Shown in pieces: positions 17,388 to 26,700 of a stretch of 64,000 bases of DNA. Origin of the DNA: Cupriavidus nantongensis (GTDB taxonomy: Bacteria; Pseudomonadota; Gammaproteobacteria; Burkholderiales; Burkholderiaceae); NCBI RefSeq assembly GCF_001598055.1, contig NZ_CP014845.1, positions 1,054,001 through 1,118,000 on the forward strand, in the 5' to 3' direction. Within the stretch, counting starts at the first letter, position 1. Each line of letters starts with the position of its first letter. The notes beneath the pieces were generated by a model. It was not told the DNA's origin, did not search any database, and saw only the letters and a program-made list of their open reading frames with translations. A program made the position numbers and the translations under genes.

Positions 17388-17483
17388 GGTTCGTCGCCGA
17401 ATTCCGGGGGACGAGTGCGCGCGGATTGAGGTGTTTGACTTCGTTGAGGCGCCGGCCCTCACCCCCGCCCCTCTCCCGCGCGC

Positions 17484-18739
17484 TGTATAGACCGGGGACA
17501 TAGGTAACAGGTGTGCCAGGACATGGGTAACACTTTTCCCGCTTAGTCAGCGGGAGGATAACGTTGCCCTGGAGCCAAACCACCGTGAAGCAGCAAAGAG
17601 AAGAGTTCGTCCGCCTGGCACGCCAGGCGGACGCCAACATTGCGGAGCTTTGCCGCCGCTTCTGCATCAGTCGCAAGACCGGTTACAAGTGGTTGAATCG
17701 AGAGGATCTGGACGACCGAACTCGGCGTCCACATAGCTCTCCCGGTCGAACTCCAGCTGCCGTCGAAGAGCGCGTGCTAGCGATTCGAGCCGAACATTCG
17801 GCCTGGGGCGCCCGCAAGATCGCACACGTGCTGGAGCGCGACCACCGCCTCCAGATCGCCCCGAGTACAGTCAATTGGGTGCTGCGCCGCCATGGCTTGA
17901 TCGATCCGGCCGCCAGCGCGGCCGCGACAGCATGGCAGCGCTTCGAGCACGACCGGCCCAATGCACTATGGCAAATTGACTTCAAAGGTCACTTCGCGAC
18001 CGACACGCAGAGGTGCCACCCGCTCACGGTCTTGGACGATCACTCCCGGTTCAATGTGCTGCTCAGGGCCTTGGGCAACGAACAGTTTGAATCCGTACAA
18101 GAAGCGTTAGCGAAGGCTTTTGCGCGCTATGGGCTGCCCGAGCGGATCAATGCAGACAACGGCCCGCCCTGGGGTTCTCCAGTGCCTCGTGCGTTAACCA
18201 CGCTGGGCGCCTGGCTGATTCGCCTGGGCGTGCGGCTCAGTCATAGCCGACCTGGCCATCCTCAGACCAACGGCAAGGACGAGCGCTTCCATCGAACCAT
18301 GCAGGCAGAGCTGCTGGCCAACCAGCGCTTCCGGGATCTGGATGATGCGCAGCATCACTTCAGCCATTGGCGCCACGTGTACAACTTCAAGCGCCCACAC
18401 CACGCGCTGGATATGGAGACACCCGCAAGCCGCTATGCGCCTAGTCCACGGGCGATGCCGCGCGAACTCCCGCCTATCGAGTACGACAGCGATGACATCG
18501 TGCGAAAGGTAGGCGACGGTGGGCGCATCTGCTTCCGGGGAAAGACGTTCCGGGTCGGACGAGCCTTGATCGGAACGCCCGTAGCATTGCGCCCTCGCGT
18601 GGACCTGGACGGCACCTTTGACGTCTACTTCTGCCATCAAAAGGTGGCCACAATAGACCTACAGCAGGTCTATTAAACTGGAGACTGGACTGTTACCCAT
18701 GTCCCGGCACATGTGTTACCCATGTCCCCGGTCCATACA
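17484..18739 (+). mobile_element. IS481-family insertion sequence, 1,256 bp, intact
   Basis: Ends are 26-base inverted repeats that begin TGTATRGACCGGGGACAT and match at 24 of 26 positions. The terminal TGT is the IS481-family mark. A 6-base direct repeat GCGCGC (17478-17483 and 18740-18745) flanks the element; the empty site in copy A has one GCGCGC, so it is a target duplication. One transposase gene fills the element and is uninterrupted. The insertion point is the exact centre of a 26-base palindrome. Confidence 0.9.
17564..18676 (+). CDS. IS481-family DDE transposase
   Basis: 370 residues, starting at a TTG with GGGAGG six bases upstream. The N-terminus carries a helix-turn-helix (ANIAELCRRFCISRKTGYKW, about residues 22-41), then a second HTH_29/32-like segment. 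The integrase core has the DDE residues in LWQIDFKGHF, LTVLDDHSRF and NGKDERFHRT. The C-terminal part (RGKTFRVGRALIG, VYFCHQKVATIDL) is the conserved IS481 tail. No frameshift or early stop is seen, so the element may be active. Confidence 0.92.
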   Translation: MPWSQTTVKQQREEFVRLARQADANIAELCRRFCISRKTGYKWLNREDLDDRTRRPHSSPGRTPAAVEERVLAIRAEHSAWGARKIAHVLERDHRLQIAPSTVNWVLRRHGLIDPAASAAATAWQRFEHDRPNALWQIDFKGHFATDTQRCHPLTVLDDHSRFNVLLRALGNEQFESVQEALAKAFARYGLPERINADNGPPWGSPVPRALTTLGAWLIRLGVRLSHSRPGHPQTNGKDERFHRTMQAELLANQRFRDLDDAQHHFSHWRHVYNFKRPHHALDMETPASRYAPSPRAMPRELPPIEYDSDDIVRKVGDGGRICFRGKTFRVGRALIGTPVALRPRVDLDGTFDVYFCHQKVATIDLQQVY

Positions 18740-19198
18740 GCGCGCGGGAGAGGGGAGCAAACAAGCGGAAGGGAAAAGTCCTTTGGGCTCTCCAGCGACA
18801 ACGCGTGCGAGCGCAGCGACGCACTCCGTGCCCGAGCAATAGACCTGAGATAGGGAGCGCGCGCAGCGCAGCCGAAGGCGTCCTACCGATAGCGCCAGCA
18901 GCAGGCTGCCTACACCCTGTTGGGATCGTTCAAAAGTGGGTGATCGAAGGCACCGCCCCTGACTCACATAGCGTTAGCAGGTTCGAACGGGCACCCACGC
19001 CAAACGGAAATCACCACCGCCCGAACCACCCACGCCGCGGAATTGATTGCCAGCCGCACAGGCGACGCGTTTCTTGCCTACTTCTTGGGGCTCGGCCAAG
19101 AAGTAGGTCGCCGGCTACGCCGGCGAAACAGCCACGCCCGCCAAGCACGACAACCAAACAAAACCGACCGCAATAACCCCAAGCCGCACCGGCGCCAG

Positions 19199-19223
19199 TA
19201 ATTTCCCTGCCGCCGCATTCGTC
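19199..19223 (+). promoter_or_regulatory. ECF sigma-dependent promoter of the fhuF-like gene
   Basis: TAATT (19199-19203), 16 bases, CGTC (19220-19223). It is the same layout as the other four siderophore promoters but preceded by AG in place of CC. It lies 53 bases before the reductase ATG. Confidence 0.55.
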
Positions 19224-19275
19224 ATCCGTAAGGCACCCCCGCATATGGCGCGGGGCCGCGCGCACCAGAACCCCG

Positions 19276-20076
19276 ATGATCCCCTTGCTTGCGCCATTCT
19301 TCACCGGCCCGCTGCGCCCGTTCGGCGAGCGCCTGGCCATTGCCGCACAGTCAGCCCAACACCCGCTCGGCACCGCGGCGCTGGACCGCAGCTGGGCGGA
19401 TGCGTGCCTCGTCAAGCTGGCGCAGGCGCTGAACTGCGACGACCGCCGCGCGCTGGCGGCGGCATGGTTCCGTGACTACACGCTGGCGGTGCTGCCGGGT
19501 GCGCTGGTGGCGGCGACGCTGCATCGGCGCAGCCTGCCGTTCGATGATCCGGCGCTCGAATGGGAAGGCGCGCCGGATGGCCGTCTCGCGCGGCTAGGGC
19601 TAGCCGACGACGGGACGCCGGCCACAGCGACGCTGCCGCGCTTGCTGTCGCCGCTGCTCGCGCGACACTTGCCGCAGGTGGTGGCGGCATTCGCATCTGC
19701 CGCGCGCGTATCACCGCGGCTGCTCTGGTGCACCGGTGGCGTCGCTGCCGCCGGCGTCGCGCGGCAACTGGCCGCACATCCCACGCTTGCCGCGGCACAG
19801 CGCGCGGAAGTGCTGGCCTGGAGCAGCAATGCCGCATCCGCCGACGGCTTCGGCAACCCCTTCCACGGCGCCTTCCGTCCAGGCGCGGAGCCCGGGCTGC
19901 CCGGCGTGGCGGCGGTCCGCCGCATCTGCTGCCTGAACCACCGCCTGCCTGGCGAAGGGTATTGCGGCACATGCCCGCTGATGGCGGATGCGCGGGCACG
20001 CGCGCGTCTCAGCGGCGCGCAGACTGCTCCCGCGCGCGCCGCTGCCGCCACTGCCCCCACAGCCAGCCAGCCGTAA
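19276..20076 (+). CDS. FhuF-like siderophore-iron reductase
   Basis: 266 residues. The C-terminus contains CC-x10-C-x2-C (ICCLNHRLPGEGYCGTCPL, about residues 228-246), the unusual [2Fe-2S] ligand set of FhuF. Members reduce Fe(III) bound to hydroxamate siderophores in the cytoplasm so the iron can be released. The N-terminal part is the loosely conserved FhuF domain. Its own ECF promoter ties it to the siderophore regulon. The 3' end overlaps the convergent small membrane-protein gene by 68 bases. Confidence 0.85.
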   Translation: MIPLLAPFFTGPLRPFGERLAIAAQSAQHPLGTAALDRSWADACLVKLAQALNCDDRRALAAAWFRDYTLAVLPGALVAATLHRRSLPFDDPALEWEGAPDGRLARLGLADDGTPATATLPRLLSPLLARHLPQVVAAFASAARVSPRLLWCTGGVAAAGVARQLAAHPTLAAAQRAEVLAWSSNAASADGFGNPFHGAFRPGAEPGLPGVAAVRRICCLNHRLPGEGYCGTCPLMADARARARLSGAQTAPARAAAATAPTASQP

Positions 20077-20212
20077 CCGCCACCGGCACGCCCAGCCCGA
20101 CCCAGCACAGCGCATCCCACGCGCCGTCGCCGAAAATGCCGGCCGCCAGGCCGCCCAGCGACAGCGCGCCCAGCAGCACCGGCATCGGCCAGGTAGCGTC
20201 GATCAGCTTCAT
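20009..20212 (-). CDS. Small membrane protein next to the PepSY gene (hypothetical)
   Basis: 67 residues, with two hydrophobic segments (about residues 8-27 and 33-52) and a basic C-terminal tail. Its ATG overlaps the stop of the PepSY gene (ATGA), so it is translationally coupled to it. No family is recognised. The coupling suggests a subunit or stabiliser of the PepSY membrane protein. Confidence 0.65.
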   Translation of the reverse strand: MKLIDATWPMPVLLGALSLGGLAAGIFGDGAWDALCWVGLGVPVAVTAGWLWGQWRQRRAREQSARR

Positions 20213-21369
20213 GCCTGGTCTCCCGACAGTTGCGGCGGCAGCGGTGCGCGCGCGTCCTCGCGGCTGCGGCGCGGCCGCTTGAGCCAGAAGATCAGTCCGG
20301 TCACGGTGGCTCCCGCCGTGATCACGGTCAGCAGCGCCCACAGGATCTGCAGCGGCCTGCCGGCGTAGTCGCCAAAGTGGAAGGGGGCGGAGAGCAGCAG
20401 CACCTGCAGGTACCACGGCATGCCGCGCACCGCGGCCACGCTGCCGTCGCCGGCATCGACCAGCACGATCGCATAGACGCGCTTCTGCAGCTCGGTATGG
20501 CCGCGCAGCACCACGCCGTAGTGGCGGCCGGTGGAGAACTCGGTGCCGGGGTAGAACACGAAGGCCGGATCCTTGCCCGGCACGGCCTGGTGGGCCGCTT
20601 CCAGCGCGCGGTCGACCGGCACCAGTTGCGGCGGCGTGGGGCCGGGCAGGGTGGCGATCAGGTGCTGCAGCTCGGTCTTCTGCCACAGCCCGATGATCAG
20701 CGGCGAAAACGACAGGAAGGTGCCGGTCAGCCCCACCACCAGCGCCCACACCATCACCACGATGCCGAACAGGTTGTGCAGGTCCGCCTGCACCACGCGC
20801 ACCGGCTTGCCGAAACGCACCAGCCCGAAAGCCAGCTTGCGCATGAAGGGACCGTAGAGCACCAGGCCGCTGATCAGGCTGAGTGCGAACAGTACGCCGA
20901 TAAAGCCGATGAAGAACTGCCCGGGCAGTCCCAGGAACAGGTTCAGGTGCAGCTTGAGGATAAAGCCGCTGACGGTCTCGCCGACCGGGCCGGGCTTGCG
21001 CGGCGCGCCGGTGGCGGCATCGAACTGCATCGTGGTGCCGTGGCGCAGCTTGGGCTCGCCGGGCGGGCCGACGCGCACGCCGACGGCATCGGCGTCATCC
21101 TCGGCAAAGGCAATCGACTTGGGCGCCTGGCCCGCATGGGCGGCGCGCGCCGCGTCGACCATGCCCTGCAGCGGCGGGCGCTGCGCCGGCACGGGCAGGG
21201 TGCGTTCGGCCGACACCAGGCCGTGGTGTTCCTGGCCGGCGAGCGCGTCGATGTCTTCGTGGAAGATCAGCAGCAGGCCGGTGAGGCACAGCACCAGCAG
21301 GTTCAGGGTGCAAAGCAGGCTGGTCCAGCGGTGGATCGCGTACCAGAAGCGTAGCGTGGGGGCTTTCAT
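20209..21369 (-). CDS. PepSY-associated TM protein (iron-uptake type)
   Basis: 386 residues starting at MKAPTLRFW, where AGGAG lies nine bases upstream. It has four main helices: residues about 12-38 (HRWTSLLCTLNLLVLCLTGLLL), 150-175, 200-225 and 340-365. It contains the HRWTSL and DLHNLFG His-bearing segments typical of PepSY_TM proteins, which are proposed inner-membrane reductases for ferric siderophores (FoxB, PiuB types). It lies downstream of the TonB receptor gene with a hairpin between, and upstream of the coupled small membrane protein. With FhuF it gives the locus two candidate iron-release routes. Confidence 0.85.
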   Translation of the reverse strand: MKAPTLRFWYAIHRWTSLLCTLNLLVLCLTGLLLIFHEDIDALAGQEHHGLVSAERTLPVPAQRPPLQGMVDAARAAHAGQAPKSIAFAEDDADAVGVRVGPPGEPKLRHGTTMQFDAATGAPRKPGPVGETVSGFILKLHLNLFLGLPGQFFIGFIGVLFALSLISGLVLYGPFMRKLAFGLVRFGKPVRVVQADLHNLFGIVVMVWALVVGLTGTFLSFSPLIIGLWQKTELQHLIATLPGPTPPQLVPVDRALEAAHQAVPGKDPAFVFYPGTEFSTGRHYGVVLRGHTELQKRVYAIVLVDAGDGSVAAVRGMPWYLQVLLLSAPFHFGDYAGRPLQILWALLTVITAGATVTGLIFWLKRPRRSREDARAPLPPQLSGDQA

Positions 21370-21393
21370 GTGATGAGACTCCTGCAAGGCCGC

Positions 21394-21424
21394 GGCCCCG
21401 CACCCGGGTTGCGGGTGCGGGGCC
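21394..21424. terminator. Strong hairpin between receptor and PepSY genes
   Basis: Perfect 13-base stem GGCCCCGCACCCG / CGGGTGCGGGGCC with a five-base loop, 41 bases after the receptor stop. It has no T run on the minus strand, so it may slow or attenuate rather than fully stop transcription, or protect the 3' end of the receptor message. Confidence 0.5.
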
Positions 21425-21465
21425 GTGCCTGGCGCCAGGTATTGGCGTGCCAGGCCATGCCTGGC

Positions 21466-23682
21466 TTACCAGCGGTACGTTACCGTGCCGATGATGGTGC
21501 GGCGGCGCCCGTAGTAGCAGTTGGTGGCGCTGTCACACGCGGCGACGTAGGTCTTGTCGAACAGGTTGTTGACGTTCAGCCGCAGCGTGTAGTGGCGGGC
21601 AAACGAATAGCTCGCGGCCAGGTCGACCAGCGTGAAGCCCGGCACCTCGGTCACGTTGGTCTGGTCGTAGGTCTTGCTGACGTAGCGCACGCCGCCGCCC
21701 AGCCAGACCCCGGCGAGGAAGCCGCTGGACAGTCGATAGTCTGCCCACAGCGAGGCCATGTGGCGCGGCACATATTGCGGCGTTTTGCCGGCGTTGGGCG
21801 CGTTCGGGCCCGCCTTCGTGACCTCGGCGTCGGTGTACGTGTACGACGCCAGGATGTTGAAGTTCGGCGTGACCGACCACGTGCCTTCCAGCTCCACGCC
21901 GCGCGAGCGCACTTCACCCAGCTGCGACGCGAAGCCGTTGACCGGCGACGTGGTCAGCACGTTGGCCTGGGTCAGGTCGAACAGCGCCAGCTGCGCAAAG
22001 CTGCGGCTGCCCTTGGGCTGCCACTTCAGGCCAGCCTCGTACTGCTTGCCGGTGGTGGGCTGCGGCGTGCCGCCGCCGAACAACGCCACCGCCGTGGCCG
22101 GCTCGAACGAGGTCGAATAGCTGACGTAGGGCGACAGGCCGTACGGACCTTCCCACAGCAGGCCGGCGCGGCCGGTGAACTTGCCGTCGTCGCTGCCGGT
22201 GCGGGTGACCGCGTTGGTCGCCAGGGCGCGCGTATCGGTGCTGACCTTGGCCTTGTCATAGCGACCGGCCAGCTGCAGCATGAAGCGGTCGGAGATCCGC
22301 ACCATGTCCTGCAGGTAGAAGCCGATCTGGCTGCGCGTGGTGTCTTCGTCGGTCTGGTAGTTCGGCGCGACAAAATTGCCGTAGACCGGGTTGAAGATAT
22401 TCAGCGGCGGCTGCGCGGCCGGCGTGTTGCCGGTCAGGCCGCGCAGGCGGTTGAAGGTCGAGCGCGAGTAGTCGATGCCGGTCAGGATGGTATGGTCGAA
22501 GATGCCATGCTTCACCTTGATCTGCGCCTGGTTGTCGACCGTGAACAGGTCGAACGACTCGTTCGAGCGCAAGCCGATGCGCCGCAGCAGGTAGGGGCCG
22601 TTGGGCGGATTCGCCACCAGCCCGCCGTTGCCGCCGATGTTCTCGTAGCTGACGTACATGTGGCCGTAGCGCAGGTTCTGGCGCAGCGTCACGGTATCGT
22701 TCAGGCGGTGCGAGAACTCGTAGCCGGCCAGGTACTGCTCGCGCTTGAAGCGGTCGAAGCCGGGCTCGCCGGTGAACAGGTCGGTCGGGATCTTCGAGCC
22801 GTTGGCCAGCGGCGTGACCGTGCCCAGCGCCGGCAAGAAGTTGGCGCTGTTGCCGGCGTTGTCGTGGTAGATCTGCGCGTAGGCCGTGAAGCTGGTGGCA
22901 TCGGTGGGCCGCCACGTGATCTGCGGCGAGATGAACAAGCGGTCGTCGCCGGCCATGTCGGTCTGCGTGCCGCTGTCGCGCGCCAGCGCGGTCAGGCGGT
23001 ACAGCACCTTGCCGTCCTTGTCGAGCGCGCCGGTGAAGTCGCCCGAGACCTCCTTGCGATCATAGTTGCCGAAGCTGAGGTTGATCTCGTTGGCGGTTTC
23101 CGCCTGCGGCCGCTTGCTGATCTGGTTGATCAGGCCGCCGGGCGAGGTCTGCCCGTACAGCACCGACGACGGACCGCGCACCACGTCGACGCGTTCGAGG
23201 CTGTACGGATCGAGTTCCCAGCCGCCGTAGCCGCCGGAGGCCGGCAGCTTCAGGCCGTCCCAATACTGGCTGTTCTGCGACACGGTGAAGCCGCGGATCA
23301 TGTAGAAGCTGCGCCGGGTATCGACGATGGGCTCGGTGCGCACGCCGGCGCTGTAGCGCAGCGCCTCCTCGACCCGCTGCGCGCCCTGGGCGCGCATCTG
23401 GTCGGCGGTGATGACGCTGATCGACTGGGGCGTGTCCGCGATCGGCACATCGGACTTGGTCGCGGACACCGACTTCTTGTTCGCCGGCCCGTAGTTCTCC
23501 ACGCTGTCGGCGCGCACGCTCACGGTCGGCAGCTGTACTTCCGCCGCCGTGCCCGGCTGCGCCGTGCCGCTGTCCTGCGCGTGCGCACACTGCATGGCAA
23601 CCGCCAGCGCCAGCGCGGTCAGCGCAAAGGGTTGATGGCTTGGCCGACCCTGGCTCGGACGACCCGTTCTACCGCTGTGCAT
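21466..23682 (-). CDS. TonB-dependent siderophore receptor (FhuA/FpvA type)
   Basis: 738 residues from the Met of MHSGRTGR, preceded by AGGAGG three bases away; an ATG 21 bases upstream gives a longer form with no ribosome site. A signal peptide is visible (SHQPFALTALALAVAMQCAHA, cleavage near the QD). The plug domain begins about residue 60 (ADTPQSISVITADQM, RVDVVRGPSSVLYGQTSPGG), and the beta-barrel ends in the C-terminal aromatic TYRW. There is no N-terminal secretin/STN signalling domain, consistent with a sigma factor that lacks an anti-sigma partner. A Fur box lies just upstream. Confidence 0.93.
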   Translation of the reverse strand: MHSGRTGRPSQGRPSHQPFALTALALAVAMQCAHAQDSGTAQPGTAAEVQLPTVSVRADSVENYGPANKKSVSATKSDVPIADTPQSISVITADQMRAQGAQRVEEALRYSAGVRTEPIVDTRRSFYMIRGFTVSQNSQYWDGLKLPASGGYGGWELDPYSLERVDVVRGPSSVLYGQTSPGGLINQISKRPQAETANEINLSFGNYDRKEVSGDFTGALDKDGKVLYRLTALARDSGTQTDMAGDDRLFISPQITWRPTDATSFTAYAQIYHDNAGNSANFLPALGTVTPLANGSKIPTDLFTGEPGFDRFKREQYLAGYEFSHRLNDTVTLRQNLRYGHMYVSYENIGGNGGLVANPPNGPYLLRRIGLRSNESFDLFTVDNQAQIKVKHGIFDHTILTGIDYSRSTFNRLRGLTGNTPAAQPPLNIFNPVYGNFVAPNYQTDEDTTRSQIGFYLQDMVRISDRFMLQLAGRYDKAKVSTDTRALATNAVTRTGSDDGKFTGRAGLLWEGPYGLSPYVSYSTSFEPATAVALFGGGTPQPTTGKQYEAGLKWQPKGSRSFAQLALFDLTQANVLTTSPVNGFASQLGEVRSRGVELEGTWSVTPNFNILASYTYTDAEVTKAGPNAPNAGKTPQYVPRHMASLWADYRLSSGFLAGVWLGGGVRYVSKTYDQTNVTEVPGFTLVDLAASYSFARHYTLRLNVNNLFDKTYVAACDSATNCYYGRRRTIIGTVTYRW

Positions 23683-23725
23683 ATTCCTCCTGGATTTCGG
23701 CATTCTCGATTTCGGCCGTATTGTA

Positions 23726-23744
23726 AATGCAAATCATTGTCATT
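23726..23744. promoter_or_regulatory. Fur box of the receptor gene
   Basis: AATGCAAATCATTGTCATT, read on the minus strand as AATGACAATGATTTGCATT, with the repeated NAT triplets of the GATAATGATAATCATTATC consensus. It lies in the 89-base gap between the last NRPS gene and the receptor, next to a TACAAT -10 on the minus strand. The receptor therefore has an iron-controlled promoter separate from the ECF set. Confidence 0.72.
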
Positions 23745-23771
23745 AGCGTTAAAAAGTTTCATCCGCGCCTC

Positions 23772-26700
23772 CTACGTCGGGAGGGTGGCCGTGCCGGTAG
23801 CCGGGTGCCGCGCCTCGGTATCGGGCTGAGACTCGGGGCGGGGCCCGACGCTGCGGCCCAGCTGCGCCAGCAAACGCGGGTCGCGCACGATGGCGTGGTG
23901 GTCCACGCCGTCCAGCACGGTCTCTTCGCGCGGCGCGCCCAGCCAGCCGGCCAGCCGCGCGGCGGCACTGTCGCGGCCGGCGCGCCACCAGACCGCGCGC
24001 GGCGCCCGTACCACCGGCAGCGCGCGCTGGGCCGCGGCCAGCGCGCCGAGCCGATGCGCGGCCAGGAACATGTGCGCCAGCTCGTCCGCGCCCAGCGCTG
24101 CCTGCGGCGCCGTGGACGCGGCGATGCGCGGCGCGAGCACGGCGCGCACGGCGTCGGCGTCGGGCTCGGGCGCCGCATCGCGCGGCAGCGCCAGCGGTTC
24201 CGTACCGGGCAGCAGGCGCCCGGCAAACGCCGCCAGCGCAGCGGGCCAGCCAGGCGTTGCACTGGCGTGCGGACGCAGCTCCGGCACGAACGGATCGACC
24301 AGGCCCAGCCACTGGACCGTCTGCCCCTGCGCTTCCAGTTCGCGCGCCATCAGCGTGGCCAGTGCGGCGCCGAGCGACCAGCCCAGCAACAGGTAAGGGC
24401 CGTGCGGCTGCGCCGCGCGCCATTCCCGCACATAGTCGGCCGCGATCGATGCCAGCGACGCGTCGCGCCATGCCGGATCGGCCAGCGCGCGCGCCTGGAA
24501 GCCATAGACCGTGCGCTGCGCGCCCAGCTGCGCGACGATGGCGTCGTAGTCGAACAGCGTGCCCAGCGCCGCATGGACGCAGGCCACCGGCGGCAGCGTG
24601 GCGTGCGCCGGGCCGGGCGCGAGCACGCGCAGCGCCGCGGCAGGCGTGGCTTGAGCCACGGCCGCGGCCGGCTCGCCGTCCGGCAGCAGCTGGCCGATGG
24701 TCGGCGTGCGCATCAGGTCGCGCAGCTTCAGGTCCAGTCCCAGCGCCCGGTTGGCGCGGACGCGGGAAATCACCTTCAGGCTCAGCAGCGAATCGCCGCC
24801 GAGCGCGAAAAAGTTGTCGTCCAGCCCCACGCGCGGCACGCCGAGCACGTCTTGCCAAACCTGCGCGAGCCAGCGTTGTGCTTCGGTTCGCGGCGGCACG
24901 TACTGGTCGGCGGATTCAGCTCCCGGTACAGGCAGCGCGCGGCGGTCTAGCTTGCCGTTGGGCGTCAGCGGCAGCATGTCGAGCACAACGAAGGCGGCCG
25001 GAACCATGTAGTCGGGCAGTTCCGCGGCCAGCGCGGTGCGGAGTGTCGCGCCATCGATCGTCGCGCCTGCAGCAGCGACTACATACGCCACCAGCCGCGC
25101 ACCGGACGGTCCCTCGGCAGCGATCACCGCCGCGTTGGCCACGCCTGCCTGTGCCAGGATGCGCGCCTCGATCTCGCCCGGCTCGATGCGGAAGCCGCGA
25201 ATCTTCAGTTGCTGGTCGATGCGGCCCAGGTATTCGAGCTGACCGTCGGGCAGCCAGCGCGCCAGATCGCCGGTACGGTAGAGCCGCGCGCCATCGCCAG
25301 CGAACGGATCGGGCACGAAGCGCTCCGCGGTCATGCCGCCCTTGTTCAGGTAGCCTCGCGCCAGCCCTTCGCCACCGATGTAAAGCTCGCCGGCCACGCC
25401 CGGCGGCACCAGGTTCAGCTCGGCATCGAGCAGATAGCAGCGGCGCGCGCCGACCGGGCGGCCGATCGGCGCATAGGTGCCAGCGAACTCGGCTGCGGGC
25501 GCATCGGCGCGCACCTTCCAGACCATCGGCGTGACCACGGTTTCAGTCGGGCCATAGCCGTTGATGAAGGTCCGCGGCGCCAGCGCGCGGCGCGCCTGCG
25601 CAAACGCGGCGCGCGGCATGGCCTCGCCGCCGAAGGAGTAGAGCGCCACCGGCGGGCACTCGCCGCTCTGTTCGCAATGTTCGGCCAGCTGGCGCAGGTA
25701 GGCGGGCGGGAAGCCGGCGTTGGTGACGCCGTGGCGGGTCATGGCGGCAGCGGTCTGCTCCGGCGTCCACAACGCATCGTCGCGCAGCAGCAGCGAGCCG
25801 CCGCAGGCCAGCGCGCACAGCCAGCGTTCGTGGGCGCCGTCGAAGGCGAACGACAGGAAATGCAGCTCGCGCGAATGCGGGCCCATCTCGTAGGCGTCGA
25901 TGGTCGCGGCCACGTGCATCGCGAGCGGGCCGTGCGCGACGCAGACACCCTTGGGCCGACCGGTGGAGCCGGAGGTGTAGATCACGTAGGCAAGCTGGCC
26001 GGGGTGGATCGGCTGCTCCGCCAGCGGCGAGATGGCGTCGTCCACCGTATCCATCGTCAGCACCGGCAACGCCGCCGGCGCGGGCAGCGCATCGAGCAGC
26101 GCGGGCTCGGTGACGAGCAGCCGGATCGCGCTGTCCTCGAACAAATAAGCCAGCCGATCCTTGGGATAAGCGGGATCGAACGGCACGTAGGCGGCACCGC
26201 TGCGCATCACCGCCAGCAGCGCGACGATCAGGTCGGGCGAGCGCGACAGGGCGATGCCGACGCGGTCCTCGGCGCCGATGCCGCGCGCGTGCAGCACGGC
26301 GGCAAGGCGGTCGGCGCGGGCCAGCAGTTCGCCATAGCGCAGCACCTGGTCGCCGCAGATCACGGCGACGGCGTCGGGGCGGGCCGCGGCGTGGCGGGCG
26401 ATGTGCGCGTGCACCGGCAGGGTCTCGCCGGCAGGCGCGTCGCCCTGGCCCAGCGCCAGCAGCGCCGCCTGCTCGTCCTGCGTCAGCAGGCTGAGCGCGC
26501 CGACGGTCTGCCCGGGCACGGTGCCGATGGCTTCCAGCAGGCCCGTCATCTGCGCGCAGATGCGCGCCACCTGCGCGGCGTCGAACGCGCGCCGCATGTA
26601 GGTAAAGCCCAGCCGCAGCGTCTGGCGCAGGCTGACCTCGACGTCCATCTCGTATTCGGTCAGGCCCGTGCTGCCCTGCGTGGCGAAGCGCAGGCCGCTG

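Larger units (their letters stand above)
17390..19155. repeat. Extragenic repeat, copy B, split by an IS element
   Basis: The two flanks of the IS element (17390-17483 and 18740-19155) join to give the same sequence as copy A at 8403-8900, including the GGGAGAGGGG arm, the GCAAACA(A/G)GCGGAAGGG stretch and the twelve-base CCTACTTCTTGG inverted repeat near 19075-19110. No gene is seen in the flanks. The copies are direct repeats about 9 kb apart. Confidence 0.8.
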
